Of a stretch of 20,500 nucleotides of DNA, positions 1 through 8,382 are shown piece after piece. The position numbers and the translations under genes are program-made. This DNA comes from Albibeggiatoa sp964388965 (GTDB lineage Bacteria > Pseudomonadota > Gammaproteobacteria > Beggiatoales > Beggiatoaceae): assembly GCA_964388965.1 (NCBI GenBank), contig CAYMCP010000065.1, forward strand, positions 1 through 20,500, read 5' to 3'. Within the stretch, counting starts at the first letter, position 1, and the number at the start of each line of letters is the position of its first letter. Below the pieces are notes generated by a model that saw only the letters and a program-made list of their open reading frames with translations, did not search any database and was not told the DNA's origin.

Positions 1-170
1 GTCCTGATTTATTGTGAGTTGCAAATATAGCGTAAAATTTTCATCTGAACTGCGTCACGCCTAATGTTTAAAATAAATGAATATTAATCTAAAGAGACAA
101 GGTTTTGTCAAAATCGGATTTATAAAAAGCGTTACTTAAAAATACTCGAATAGGAACACAAAATAGTATT
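1..170. other. Leading intergenic region, AT-rich
   Basis: No gene can be supported in this stretch. It is AT-rich and leads into the restriction-modification remnant that starts at 171. An AGGA-like sequence lies about 15 bases before that ATG, farther than usual for a ribosome binding site. I saw no convincing promoter, tRNA or terminator. Confidence 0.4.
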
Positions 171-1316
171 ATGGAACTGATACAGAAAGCCATCGCGCAG
201 GGTTTAATTGCTTTAAGTGAAGATGGAAAAAACATCACTTATTCGCATCAAAACAAAAAATACCGTTATTCTGACCCCGAAGAACAAGTTCGTGCTGAAA
301 ATTATTGTTCTTTGGTTTTGGTTTATGGTTATCCTGCCAAACTGATTGATTTTGAAGTGAAAGTGCCGCACCGCACACCCAATAATTTAGCGGATATTGT
401 CGTTTATGAAAATGCCGAATTTACCGCGCCGTATATTGTGGTGGAATGCAAAAAACCCGATATTTCCGAAGCTGAATTTACCCAAGCCATCGAACAAGGT
501 TTTGGCAATGCCAATTCGCTAAAAGCTAAGTTTTTATGGGTCACAGAAGGCACAAAAGAAAACTTTTTTAATGTCTCCGATTATGCCTCGATGGAGCGGG
601 AAAAAAATAAAATTGCCGATTTGCCGCGTTTTGGTCAAACCAAAGTTAGCGATTTTAAATATGTGAAAGGTGGCAAAGAGGGTTTTGAATTGGAAACCTT
701 AAAAGAAAAAGAACTCACGCAACTCTTTAAAAAAGCCCATGACGCATTATGGGCAGGCGGTAAACGCGACCCATCGCAAGCCTTTGATGAATTAGACAAG
801 CTGATTTTTTGCAAAATTTGGGATGAACGCAAACCGCGTAAAAACGGCGAACCCTATCATTTTCAAATATTTACCAGCGACAAAGGCACGGATAAATTAT
901 TGGAACGGATTAAAGCGATTTATGCCGAAGGTCGCGCAAAAGATGCTGAAGTGTTTAAAGAAGATATACGCCTGAGCAACCAAGAATTGCAAACGGTGGT
1001 CGGTTATCTCGCCCCAGCTAATTTGAATAAAACCGATTTAGACAGCAAAGGACGCGCCTTTGAAACTTTTATGGGCAATTTCTTTCGCGGTGAATTTGGG
1101 CAATTTTTCACTCCGCGCTCGATTGTAAAGTTCATTATTGACTGCTTGCCAATAGCGCATAACAGTTTTGTATTAGATACCTCTTGTGGCAGTGGTGGTT
1201 TTTTGTTGTATGCGCTGGATAAAGTCAGAAAACAAGCCGATGATTATCACGCGCAAAACAGCAAAGAACACTTTAATGACTATTACAGGAAGAGTGGGAA
1301 CGTCAGCAGTAATTAA
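171..1316 (+). pseudogene. Truncated type I-like restriction-modification protein: HsdR-type nuclease domain plus start of HsdM methylase
   Basis: The 381-residue frame starts with a type I restriction N-terminal nuclease domain of the PD-(D/E)XK fold. D75 and the E92-C-K94 motif are in place, and this domain looks intact. Next comes an HsdM-like adenine methylase region with the GQFFTPR segment near residue 312 and AdoMet motif I (DTSCGSGGF) at about 336-344. Soon afterwards homology stops: residues after about 368 (SKEHFN) no longer look like a methylase, and a stop follows at 381. Full proteins of this type continue for several hundred residues and carry the catalytic NPPY/F motif IV, which is absent here, so DNA methylation is not expected. 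The sequence passes straight into an HsdS C-terminus in another frame, which points to an internal deletion. A free nuclease domain may still be made. I infer a pseudogene; an assembly error is the alternative. Confidence 0.8.
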
Positions 1317-1650
1317 AGCAGATATTTTACCCGCTAATATTAATCAGCATATTGTTTGCCTAAGATTAAAAAATAAAGGTTGTTTGCCTGAATACTTAGC
1401 TTTTTATCTAAACAGTTACGCGGGAACAATATTAAGCAATCGCAGCGTTACAGGCGGAACTAGAATAGCTCTTGATTATTCAGCAATTAAAAAGATAAAA
1501 ATCCCACTTCCCCCACTCAAAAAACAAACCGACATCGCCAATCACATTAACGACATTCGACATAAAGCAAAGCGATTACAACAAGAAGCCGAGTTAGAAT
1601 TGGAAAACGCCAAACAACACGTTGAAAAATTAATTCTTCAAACCGCTTAG
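1270..1650 (+). pseudogene. C-terminal half of a type I specificity subunit (HsdS), 5'-deleted
   Basis: From about 1270 a second reading frame encodes the typical TLMTITGRVGT stretch of an HsdS target-recognition domain. It continues through YLAFYLNS and ends in the conserved IPLPPL segment followed by a charged helix rich in E, Q and K. That helix is the HsdS conserved or dimerisation region. HsdS proteins are usually about 400 residues with two recognition domains. Only about 126 residues remain, roughly half of one recognition domain plus the terminal helix. The frame is open back to an ATG at 1186, but the part before 1270 is methylase sequence read out of frame. There is no start or ribosome binding site of its own. 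It lies on the same strand as, and fused in sequence to, the truncated methylase, and it converges on rsmI. Normal HsdS function in DNA recognition is very unlikely. Confidence 0.8.
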
Positions 1651-1679
1651 GCTTGCTCTATGCGAGGATGCACAAAATA

Positions 1680-2510
1680 CTAATTTTGATCTAATATAAA
1701 TTGATATAACTTGTTTTTACTCATCCCAGTGATTTGACTGGCTAATTTAGCAGCTTTTTTTAAAGGCAATTCTTGTAATAAAATGGTTAATAATCGCTGT
1801 GTATCCGCGTCAATTTCAGCTTGCACTTTACTATCCATCCCTTTGATAATAATGACAAATTCACCTTTTTGGTGTGTAACATCTGCTTGTAGCCACGCTA
1901 ATAGCTCAATTAATTCACCATACTTGACAGTTTCAAATATTTTGCTGATTTCTTTGACTAATACCGCAATACGCTGTGCGCCAAAAATTTCTATCATGTC
2001 ATGTATACAATTTTCAATTCGATGCGGTGCCTCATAAAATGCTAGCGTATAAGGCTGAGTAGCCAAGTCTTTTAATACCTGTTGACGCGCCATTGCTTTC
2101 GATGGCAAAAAACCCGCAAAATAAAACTTATCCGCACTTAAACCACTTACTGATAATGCACTAATCAACGCACTTGCGCCGGGAATAGGGCTGACTTGAA
2201 TACCTGACTCATGCGCTAATTGTATTAAATGGTATCCGGGATCACTGATTAATGGCGTACCTGCGTCACTAACTAAAGCAATATCTTCACCTTGTTGTAA
2301 ACGTTTAATTAATTGTGTTGCAATCTGTTTTTCATTATGCTCATGTAAAGCTTGTAGTGCAGTCGGAATCGAAAAATGATTTAATAACACTTTGGTATGT
2401 CGAGTATCTTCGGCTGCAATCAGACTTACTGTTTTTAAAATAGATTGCGCTCTAGGGCTAAAATCTTGTAAATTTCCAATTGGTGTTGCAACAACATATA
2501 ATGTGCTCAC
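1680..2510 (-). CDS. rsmI: 16S rRNA 2'-O-ribose methyltransferase RsmI (C1402)
   Basis: This cytoplasmic AdoMet-dependent enzyme methylates the 2'-OH of C1402 in the decoding centre of 16S rRNA. The protein shows the family's tetrapyrrole-methylase fold signatures in order: VVATPIGNL at the N-terminus, AEDTRHT, LVSDAGTPLISDPG, PIPGASA and FYEAPHRI. Length is 276-281 residues, close to E. coli RsmI. I prefer the GTG at 2510 as start because GGAG lies about 9 bases before it and the product then begins MSTLYVVATPIGNL, as in many homologues. An in-frame ATG at 2525 has no visible ribosome binding site. The gene is divergent from lpoA, the usual rsmI/lpoA arrangement in gammaproteobacteria, and the two 5' ends are only about 48 bases apart, so their promoters must overlap. 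Confidence 0.95.
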   Translation of the reverse strand: MSTLYVVATPIGNLQDFSPRAQSILKTVSLIAAEDTRHTKVLLNHFSIPTALQALHEHNEKQIATQLIKRLQQGEDIALVSDAGTPLISDPGYHLIQLAHESGIQVSPIPGASALISALSVSGLSADKFYFAGFLPSKAMARQQVLKDLATQPYTLAFYEAPHRIENCIHDMIEIFGAQRIAVLVKEISKIFETVKYGELIELLAWLQADVTHQKGEFVIIIKGMDSKVQAEIDADTQRLLTILLQELPLKKAAKLASQITGMSKNKLYQFILDQN

Positions 2511-2557
2511 GGCAGCATACTCCATTTAATACATTGAACAGGAACTTTCATACTATC

Positions 2558-4630
2558 ATGTTAACGCGGACATTCACTTTTTTATGCTTATTGCTGGTAG
2601 CAGGATGCGTACAAATTCCATTAAAAAAACAGCCAGAATCCGAGCAACTTCAACCACCACCCAATCCAACGAGTCGAGCAGAAGCATTTGAAGTACAAGC
2701 AAATTATACTGAGGCAGCGCGTGAATACCTACGTTTAGCATATCAATCAAATCCTCCAACTCGCCAAGCTTATCAATTGTCAGCAATGCGTGCTTATTTA
2801 AAAGGAGATTATGTTGAGGAAGCAAAAGCTGAGTGGGCACGTTTTAATTTGCAACAAAGTTTTGGTTTACAAGTACCATTACAACTAGTATACGCCCAAT
2901 TTTCTATTGCAGATCGTCGTTTTGATCAAGCATTTAACTATTTGAAAGCCATAGGTAATCCTCAAACTTTACCACCTAAATTACAGATAGATTACTATGA
3001 AGTATATGCCAAAATCTTAGAGCAACAGAGACATTACCTTGATGCTGCTAAACAACGCATTATTTTAGATAAATTGTTACCCGCGCAGTCTACGGTATTA
3101 ATCCAAAATCAGCAGGTATTGTGGGATAACTTGCAACGTTTATCTCCAAATGAATTAAATACGATTCCGCAAACAGTAGGCGATGTATTATCGGGCTGGG
3201 TGAATCTGGCGCGTATTGCTAAAACGGCTAATCAAAAAACGGTGCAACAAGTCGTAACAGATTGGCAGACACAATTTCCAAATCATCCCGCCAACACAAC
3301 ATTTGCACCCAAATTGGTCGAATCAGTGCTTTCCTTACCACCTCAGCCCAAGCAAATTGCTTTATTATTGCCTCTAAGTAGCCGCTTTCAAACTCAAGCT
3401 GAAGTCATACGCGACGGCTTTTTAGCGGCATACTATGAAGTAGCTGACGCATCGAAACCTAACGTGACTGTACATGATGTCGGTCAAGACAATGTAACAG
3501 AAGTATTTAATAAAGTCGTACATGAAGGCGCAGATTTTGTCGTGGGACCGTTGCAAAAAGACAATATAATGAAATTGGTGCAAAATCAAACAAGTATGCC
3601 TGTCCCAACGCTATTGTTAAATACTCTTCCAACTGCGGTGAATATTCAAAACTTATATCAATTTTCCTTATCACCAGAAAATGAAGCGCAGGAAGTAGCA
3701 GAAAAGGCTTGGGCTGATGGTCATCGTACTGCATTAGTGCTCGTGCCAGAAAATAGTTGGGGTTCGCGTGTACTCAAAGCTTTTCAAACCGCGTGGCTAC
3801 AGCGTGGTGGTCAAATAGCCTTATCGCAAGCCTATGACGAAGAGGTAAACCGAGCAATTGATTTTATCGTTAATAATCAGGTTACTGCGGATATGGTATT
3901 TATTGCTGCTTATCCAAAATTCGCCCGTTTGATTCAGCCTTTTTTAAAGCGTTATTATTCCAGTACGTTACCGATTTACAGCACTTCTCACACCTATTCG
4001 GGTACGCCTGACCCACAGATGGATATTGATTTAGAAGGTGTTATTTTTGGTGATATGCCTTGGGTGTTGTCACCTGACGCTCGTGGTCAGCGGTTGCAAC
4101 AGGCTTTAATGACATCTTTTCCAGATAAATTATTAGAATTTAAGCGTTTATTTGCTTTTGGTATAGACGCGCATTCATTAGTGACTCATTTACAGCAGTT
4201 TAATTTACAGCCTTATTCATTATGGCAAGGACAAACTGGACAATTATTTTTAGATAATCAACAACGATTCTGGCGTAAATTATTATGGGCTTATTTTCAT
4301 CAAGGGCGGGTACAGTTGCTAAATGGTTCGGATGCGTGGGATATTACGACACCAAAACCAGATGCAATTAAGAGAATTGAACCTGAAACTTTGCCAAACA
4401 CGAATGCTCCAACATCTAGTAATGGTGCTGTGAGTTTGCCAGTTGAACGGTCTAAGACAATTGAGCCGATTACAAATGAAACGGTAAATAATTTAAGCGT
4501 TGGTAATGCGGGTAGTTTGACAACAAAATCAGTTACGAAAGAAACGAAAGAAGAAACGAGAGAAGCAGTCGAGGATGTGACGGCTGTACCCGATGCTGCA
4601 CCGGTTAGATTATTAAATCATCCCAATTGA
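2558..4630 (+). CDS. lpoA: Penicillin-binding protein activator lipoprotein LpoA (LppC family)
   Basis: LpoA is an outer-membrane lipoprotein that reaches through the peptidoglycan to stimulate PBP1A. I chose the ATG at 2558, preceded by AGGAA, although the frame is open from 2480. From this start the protein begins with a short type II signal peptide ending in the lipobox LVAGC, with the lipidated cysteine at residue 17. The following residues to about 240 are helical and TPR-like (for example NYTEAAREYLRLAY). From about 264 (QIALLLPLSSRF) to about 590 the protein matches the periplasmic-binding-protein type I fold of the LpoA C-domain. Length is 690 residues, near E. coli LpoA (about 678). 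The last roughly 95 residues form a low-complexity tail rich in T, E, V, N and P and are probably disordered. The yraN and diaA genes that often follow lpoA are absent. A hairpin terminator follows at 4810. Confidence 0.93.
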   Translation: MLTRTFTFLCLLLVAGCVQIPLKKQPESEQLQPPPNPTSRAEAFEVQANYTEAAREYLRLAYQSNPPTRQAYQLSAMRAYLKGDYVEEAKAEWARFNLQQSFGLQVPLQLVYAQFSIADRRFDQAFNYLKAIGNPQTLPPKLQIDYYEVYAKILEQQRHYLDAAKQRIILDKLLPAQSTVLIQNQQVLWDNLQRLSPNELNTIPQTVGDVLSGWVNLARIAKTANQKTVQQVVTDWQTQFPNHPANTTFAPKLVESVLSLPPQPKQIALLLPLSSRFQTQAEVIRDGFLAAYYEVADASKPNVTVHDVGQDNVTEVFNKVVHEGADFVVGPLQKDNIMKLVQNQTSMPVPTLLLNTLPTAVNIQNLYQFSLSPENEAQEVAEKAWADGHRTALVLVPENSWGSRVLKAFQTAWLQRGGQIALSQAYDEEVNRAIDFIVNNQVTADMVFIAAYPKFARLIQPFLKRYYSSTLPIYSTSHTYSGTPDPQMDIDLEGVIFGDMPWVLSPDARGQRLQQALMTSFPDKLLEFKRLFAFGIDAHSLVTHLQQFNLQPYSLWQGQTGQLFLDNQQRFWRKLLWAYFHQGRVQLLNGSDAWDITTPKPDAIKRIEPETLPNTNAPTSSNGAVSLPVERSKTIEPITNETVNNLSVGNAGSLTTKSVTKETKEETREAVEDVTAVPDAAPVRLLNHPN

Positions 4631-4645
4631 AATCATCCCAATTGA
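4616..4645 (+). repeat. Perfect 15-base tandem duplication spanning the lpoA stop codon
   Basis: The 15-mer AATCATCCCAATTGA occurs twice in immediate tandem, at 4616-4630 and 4631-4645. The first copy ends exactly in the lpoA TGA stop. The second copy repeats the last four codons and stop outside the gene. It looks like a recent slippage or duplication event without effect on the protein. Confidence 0.9.
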
Positions 4646-4809
4646 GTGAGTTAGCGCAAATTAGCGTTATGTTTTCAGAAATATTGTAGCTATCCAGAAG
4701 TCCCTAGACCATGCCTTGCTTTTCGGCGAGACGCTTGGATAAATAACTGTGGTTCGTCGGTATCCGCGCTACTGATAAACTTTTGATTAAGTGCAACACC
4801 ACATAAGTT

Positions 4810-4838
4810 GCCCGCAATATTTTATTACGGGCTTTTTT
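4810..4838 (+). terminator. Rho-independent terminator downstream of lpoA
   Basis: GCCCG at 4810-4814 pairs with CGGGC at 4828-4832. Inside it, AATA and TATT add four more pairs across one mismatch around a TTT loop. Six T residues follow at 4833-4838. It lies about 180 bases after the lpoA stop on the plus strand. On the minus strand it also sits just beyond the end of the nucleotidase gene, so it may act in both directions. Confidence 0.75.
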
Positions 4839-4865
4839 GGTAGGTTAAGCGACTTTCTTCAAAAA

Positions 4866-7166
4866 TTAAGGATTAATCACAACCCGACCATCTTTAACTG
4901 CGCCTGTGGTTTCATCAATCACGCCTACTTCTTTGATATAAGCAATAATTTCATTACGATACACCAAACCAGTATCATTTTTTGCTAAACTCGCAATATT
5001 AAATCCAATTACGCCGTCTGGCAAACCTGCGCCAACTTTTTCACCTTTCCAACCTTCGCCGCCGCGTAACGCAATATAATCACCAAACGCAACATTAAAA
5101 CGTTTATCTAGTAAATTCTCAATTGGCTCACCCTTAAAAGTAATATTTTCCGCAATGGCTTGTGTCGCGTCAGCATTTAATTTGATGCTATAACGCAAAT
5201 CTTTTGAGAAATGCAAGAAACCACGAGAAATATAACCACTTAAATTTAAAGCATTTTCACCTTGTAATTCCTCTGGGCGAACAACACGTTTTGCATTACT
5301 TTCAACCAATTGTTTAACTTGCGCTCCAGTCATAGGTGTCACAACAATCATATCAGCAAATGGCATCACATCATACCAACTGTTAAAAGTGATTTCCTTA
5401 CCCGGTTCAATACCCGCATTCACACCAGATGCGTTAAACGCTGCAATATCCACTTTTTGACTTTGACCGTCCTTACTTGGGAAAGTTTCACTTTGTACGA
5501 CTATCGCATCGTTCATAAAATTAGCAATCGCACTTTCACCAACATAACGATCATTAATAGTTTGAGTATGGCTTAAATCATCCGACGTACCGCTCATGCC
5601 AAGCACTTGTTGTAATTTATCTTCCAACATTGCATACAAAGGCTGCATCACCGTCGTTTCAAATTCTGCGTCATAATCATCATCACGCTCTAAATTAGCA
5701 TAATTGGGATTATCTTCTGTTACACGATTATCACGATTTTTTAATGCAATCAAGCGAGAAGTCATTTGATAACGCAAGCCTTGTGTCGTTTGTACTAAAT
5801 CAAAACTTGCTTCACCTAAATTACTACCTTTGGCTTTTGCCTGTAGAATAGGCACACTATTAACCATTGTTAGCAAACCATTATCGTTTAAATTCAAGTG
5901 CATGTGACCACCAATTATGACAAGTGGTTTATTCGTCAATTGCGAGGCGAGTTCAGCAATTTCCACATCACCAACTGTCAATTCATGACGCGGTTGATTA
6001 TTTGGCAATTCACCGTTATAGCCAATATGGGTTAATAAAATGATGACATCAGATATTTCATCTACATAACGCATTGTATTAGCTAATGTTTGTAAAATAT
6101 CACCCGAATCTAAATTAGGGTCATCTTTACTACGCAGCAAAGTTTCTTGTTCAGTGGTTAGACCAATCACGCCAATACGCAAACCTTTAGCAACACCAAC
6201 AATTGCAGGGACATAATGCTCATTAGTCAAATTTTGCGAGCCGTAAAGATTAGCGGACAAGACTGGAAAATTAGCACTGGTTTCAATCATTTTAGCCAGT
6301 AATGCCGAACCTCTGTCCAATTCATGATTACCAATTACTGCCGCGTCCAAACCTGCTGCTGAATAGGCTTTATAAGCGGGACTTATTTGAAAACTGTCTA
6401 CATCGTAGCCTAATAATTCATCTAAAGGATTACCGATATGATCATCGCCTGCGGATAAAAATAATACGATTTCATTAGGATTATTCGCTGCTTGCTCACG
6501 GGCTTGCTTGACGATTTTAACCATTTGCGAAAAATAGTGCGTATCGCCTTTTGTTGCGTGCGCTACTCGTAAATTATTATGCAAATCATTGAAATGATAA
6601 ATTTTTAATTTGATTGTCTCACCGAGTTTCAATTGCTTAGTCGGTGCTTTGGTGCTGGTGGCAACGGTAAAATCTTTGTGCATTTGCTCAAAACCTGTCA
6701 CTACGTCGCCTTTTAATGCAAAGAGTTTTTCAAATGTACCATTAGGATTTGGCGCAATTTCATTCAAACTCACGACATTAGTCGTATCAATGGGTTTTGC
6801 GCTATTAAATTGCCATAACATGCTGTTTTGATCGGAAGCGGCATAATTTAAATTGACTAAATATTTTTGCCCTGCCGTATCTTGAATTGGAAAATTTAAG
6901 TTAAATAAATCATCCAAATACGCGCATTGTCCTACACTCGGCGTACAAGTGCTATTAGTGAACTGATTTAATTGCCAGTAATAATTTTCATCAGTATTTC
7001 TGTCAGTTGCAAATTCCAACGTAAAATTAAATTGTTGCTCGTTCAAAATCACGCAAGGCGCGACAACGGCAGAATTTTGCTCTAATTGCGCAACGTTGCA
7101 AGTTTCAGCGTAGCTCGTAGATTGAAACATTAAAAATAGTAACATTAAAAATATAGGGTAAAGCAC
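4866..7166 (-). CDS. Exported 5'-nucleotidase / 2',3'-cyclic phosphodiesterase family phosphohydrolase
   Basis: This is a two-domain metallophosphoesterase of the UshA/NutA/CpdB type, expected to remove phosphate from extracellular nucleotides in the periplasm or outside the cell. I chose the GTG at 7166: GGAG sits 6 bases before it, and the product then starts with a clean signal peptide (MLYPIFLMLLFLMFQSTSYA, cut after residue 20). The frame is open to an ATG at 7256, which would hide that signal. In the 766-residue form the dimetal ligands are visible: FNDLH (D194, H196), GDD (around 241), GNHE (N280, H281), THIG (H380) and GGHMH (H421, H423). The C-terminal substrate-binding domain follows, with the AFNASGVNAGI segment. 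Residues 21-185 form an extra N-terminal region with four cysteines (23, 38, 74, 81) that I do not recognise. The exact substrate cannot be read from the sequence. Confidence 0.88.
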   Translation of the reverse strand: MLYPIFLMLLFLMFQSTSYAETCNVAQLEQNSAVVAPCVILNEQQFNFTLEFATDRNTDENYYWQLNQFTNSTCTPSVGQCAYLDDLFNLNFPIQDTAGQKYLVNLNYAASDQNSMLWQFNSAKPIDTTNVVSLNEIAPNPNGTFEKLFALKGDVVTGFEQMHKDFTVATSTKAPTKQLKLGETIKLKIYHFNDLHNNLRVAHATKGDTHYFSQMVKIVKQAREQAANNPNEIVLFLSAGDDHIGNPLDELLGYDVDSFQISPAYKAYSAAGLDAAVIGNHELDRGSALLAKMIETSANFPVLSANLYGSQNLTNEHYVPAIVGVAKGLRIGVIGLTTEQETLLRSKDDPNLDSGDILQTLANTMRYVDEISDVIILLTHIGYNGELPNNQPRHELTVGDVEIAELASQLTNKPLVIIGGHMHLNLNDNGLLTMVNSVPILQAKAKGSNLGEASFDLVQTTQGLRYQMTSRLIALKNRDNRVTEDNPNYANLERDDDYDAEFETTVMQPLYAMLEDKLQQVLGMSGTSDDLSHTQTINDRYVGESAIANFMNDAIVVQSETFPSKDGQSQKVDIAAFNASGVNAGIEPGKEITFNSWYDVMPFADMIVVTPMTGAQVKQLVESNAKRVVRPEELQGENALNLSGYISRGFLHFSKDLRYSIKLNADATQAIAENITFKGEPIENLLDKRFNVAFGDYIALRGGEGWKGEKVGAGLPDGVIGFNIASLAKNDTGLVYRNEIIAYIKEVGVIDETTGAVKDGRVVINP

Positions 7167-7204
7167 AACACTCTCCTTTGTTTTAGGAACAAATCGAGCG
7201 ACAT

Positions 7205-7249
7205 AGTATACTAGAGTTAAATTAAACAGATATGACGATTTCGTGACAA
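7205..7249 (-). promoter_or_regulatory. Possible promoter with Pho-box-like direct repeat upstream of the 5'-nucleotidase gene
   Basis: Read on the minus strand, TTGTCAC (7249-7243) and TCGTCAT (7238-7232) form two heptamers with an 11-base period. That is the geometry of a PhoB box (CTGTCAT, 4-base spacer, CTGTCAT), with 5 of 7 matches in each half. A -10-like TATACT follows at 7210-7205, about 30 bases before the ribosome binding site. The distance from box to -10 is about one helical turn longer than in E. coli phoA, so the assignment is tentative. Phosphate control would suit a nucleotide-scavenging enzyme. Confidence 0.3.
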
Positions 7250-7357
7250 TTAACATCCGTTATAGCAAAGGTTAGATAGTGGTTATTTGTAAGAATTGCT
7301 TATGCTTATCCACACTTATTCAATCTGTTGCCGATTTTACTTGCCTGCATAACTCAC

Positions 7358-8146
7358 TCAAGCTTGCTTATATAAATTCCATTCAATCGGTTTATGTTTT
7401 GCCACTCGTACCAATCGAATGAAAAAATTGACGGTTGAAAAAATAAACGTCAGAAAAAAACCCGTTGTAGCACGTTCCAAACTACCACGCACATATATTT
7501 CATTAAAACCTAACTGTAAAATATTATTCAATAAATGCTGAAAATGTGGCGTAATTGTTGGCGTGAATAAAAACAAAGTTAGTGAAATGACAAAAGTAAA
7601 TATAATGATAAATGCCTCGCTTTTATTATCCATAAATGCGACCAAAAACGGATCATCTAAAATGCGTCCTTGAAATGTTGGATGTTCATGCCCAACTTGA
7701 CGCTCAATTGCTTTAATATCTTCGTCAATATCTATCCAAATTTTGCAGAGTTTTTTATCTGCTTCAGTTTTAGTTTTAGGTTTAATCAATAAATTTTTAT
7801 GCTTCAATCGCAAATAAATATTTTCACAAGTTCGCACTGCAACGCCAACAGTTGACGCACCAATACGGATTGCAATTGAATCCAAATTAGTTTTGCTGAC
7901 TAAAAAATGTTGTCGTGTACGTGATTCAAAACCTAACATCACAACTTGATGTCTTTCAATTTCTACCAATGCAGGCGGCATTTCTTCCAAAATGATTTGA
8001 ATATATTTCTCAGCTATTTCAATAGGATATTCAGTCAAACGGTTACTTAATCCAGCCGCTTCAAACAAAGCAATAATATCTTTATCCTCAAATTTTTTCT
8101 GAACACCGCTCGAACAATTCAACGTTGCGTCAATTACTATGCGCAT
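7358..8146 (-). CDS. Hypothetical protein with two C-terminal membrane segments
   Basis: I do not recognise this 262-residue protein. Residues 1-170 are soluble and mixed alpha/beta, with many charged residues (for example KTKTEADKK near 124-132) and no catalytic motif that I can identify. Two hydrophobic segments lie near residues 177-197 and 226-248 and are separated by about 28 residues. A short basic end follows. That layout suggests a membrane-anchored protein with a large cytoplasmic N-terminal part. The start is well supported: AGGAG lies 6 bases before the ATG at 8146. It is on the same strand as the nucleotidase gene with about 190 bases between, so co-transcription is possible but not shown. 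Codon use looks like its neighbours. It could be lineage-specific. Confidence 0.75.
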   Translation of the reverse strand: MRIVIDATLNCSSGVQKKFEDKDIIALFEAAGLSNRLTEYPIEIAEKYIQIILEEMPPALVEIERHQVVMLGFESRTRQHFLVSKTNLDSIAIRIGASTVGVAVRTCENIYLRLKHKNLLIKPKTKTEADKKLCKIWIDIDEDIKAIERQVGHEHPTFQGRILDDPFLVAFMDNKSEAFIIIFTFVISLTLFLFTPTITPHFQHLLNNILQLGFNEIYVRGSLERATTGFFLTFIFSTVNFFIRLVRVAKHKPIEWNLYKQA

Positions 8147-8382
8147 ATTAAGCTCCTAGTTAGAATGATTTTAGAGTTATAAAGCTAATATAAATGATAT
8201 GCGAATGAATAAACAAATTATTTGCTAAGTTATCTCAGGAATTGAAACATCATGTAATTATTTAGCTCAAGATGTCAAAGGCATCATTATGTGGCATACT
8301 TTGAAGAAATTGCCTAACTCTCTAAGCTCCCTCCTATAAGCAGGGTGTATAAATATTAACAAAATAGGATCAGTGACCCATT

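Noticed and set aside
171..1650. A single sequencing frameshift in an otherwise complete methylase gene
   Set aside because: The second frame encodes an HsdS C-terminus, not the rest of a methylase, so too much sequence is missing for a simple base error.
7167..7256. ATG at 7256 as the start of the nucleotidase
   Set aside because: It places 30 extra residues before the signal peptide and overlaps the putative promoter; the GTG at 7166 has GGAG at 6 bases.
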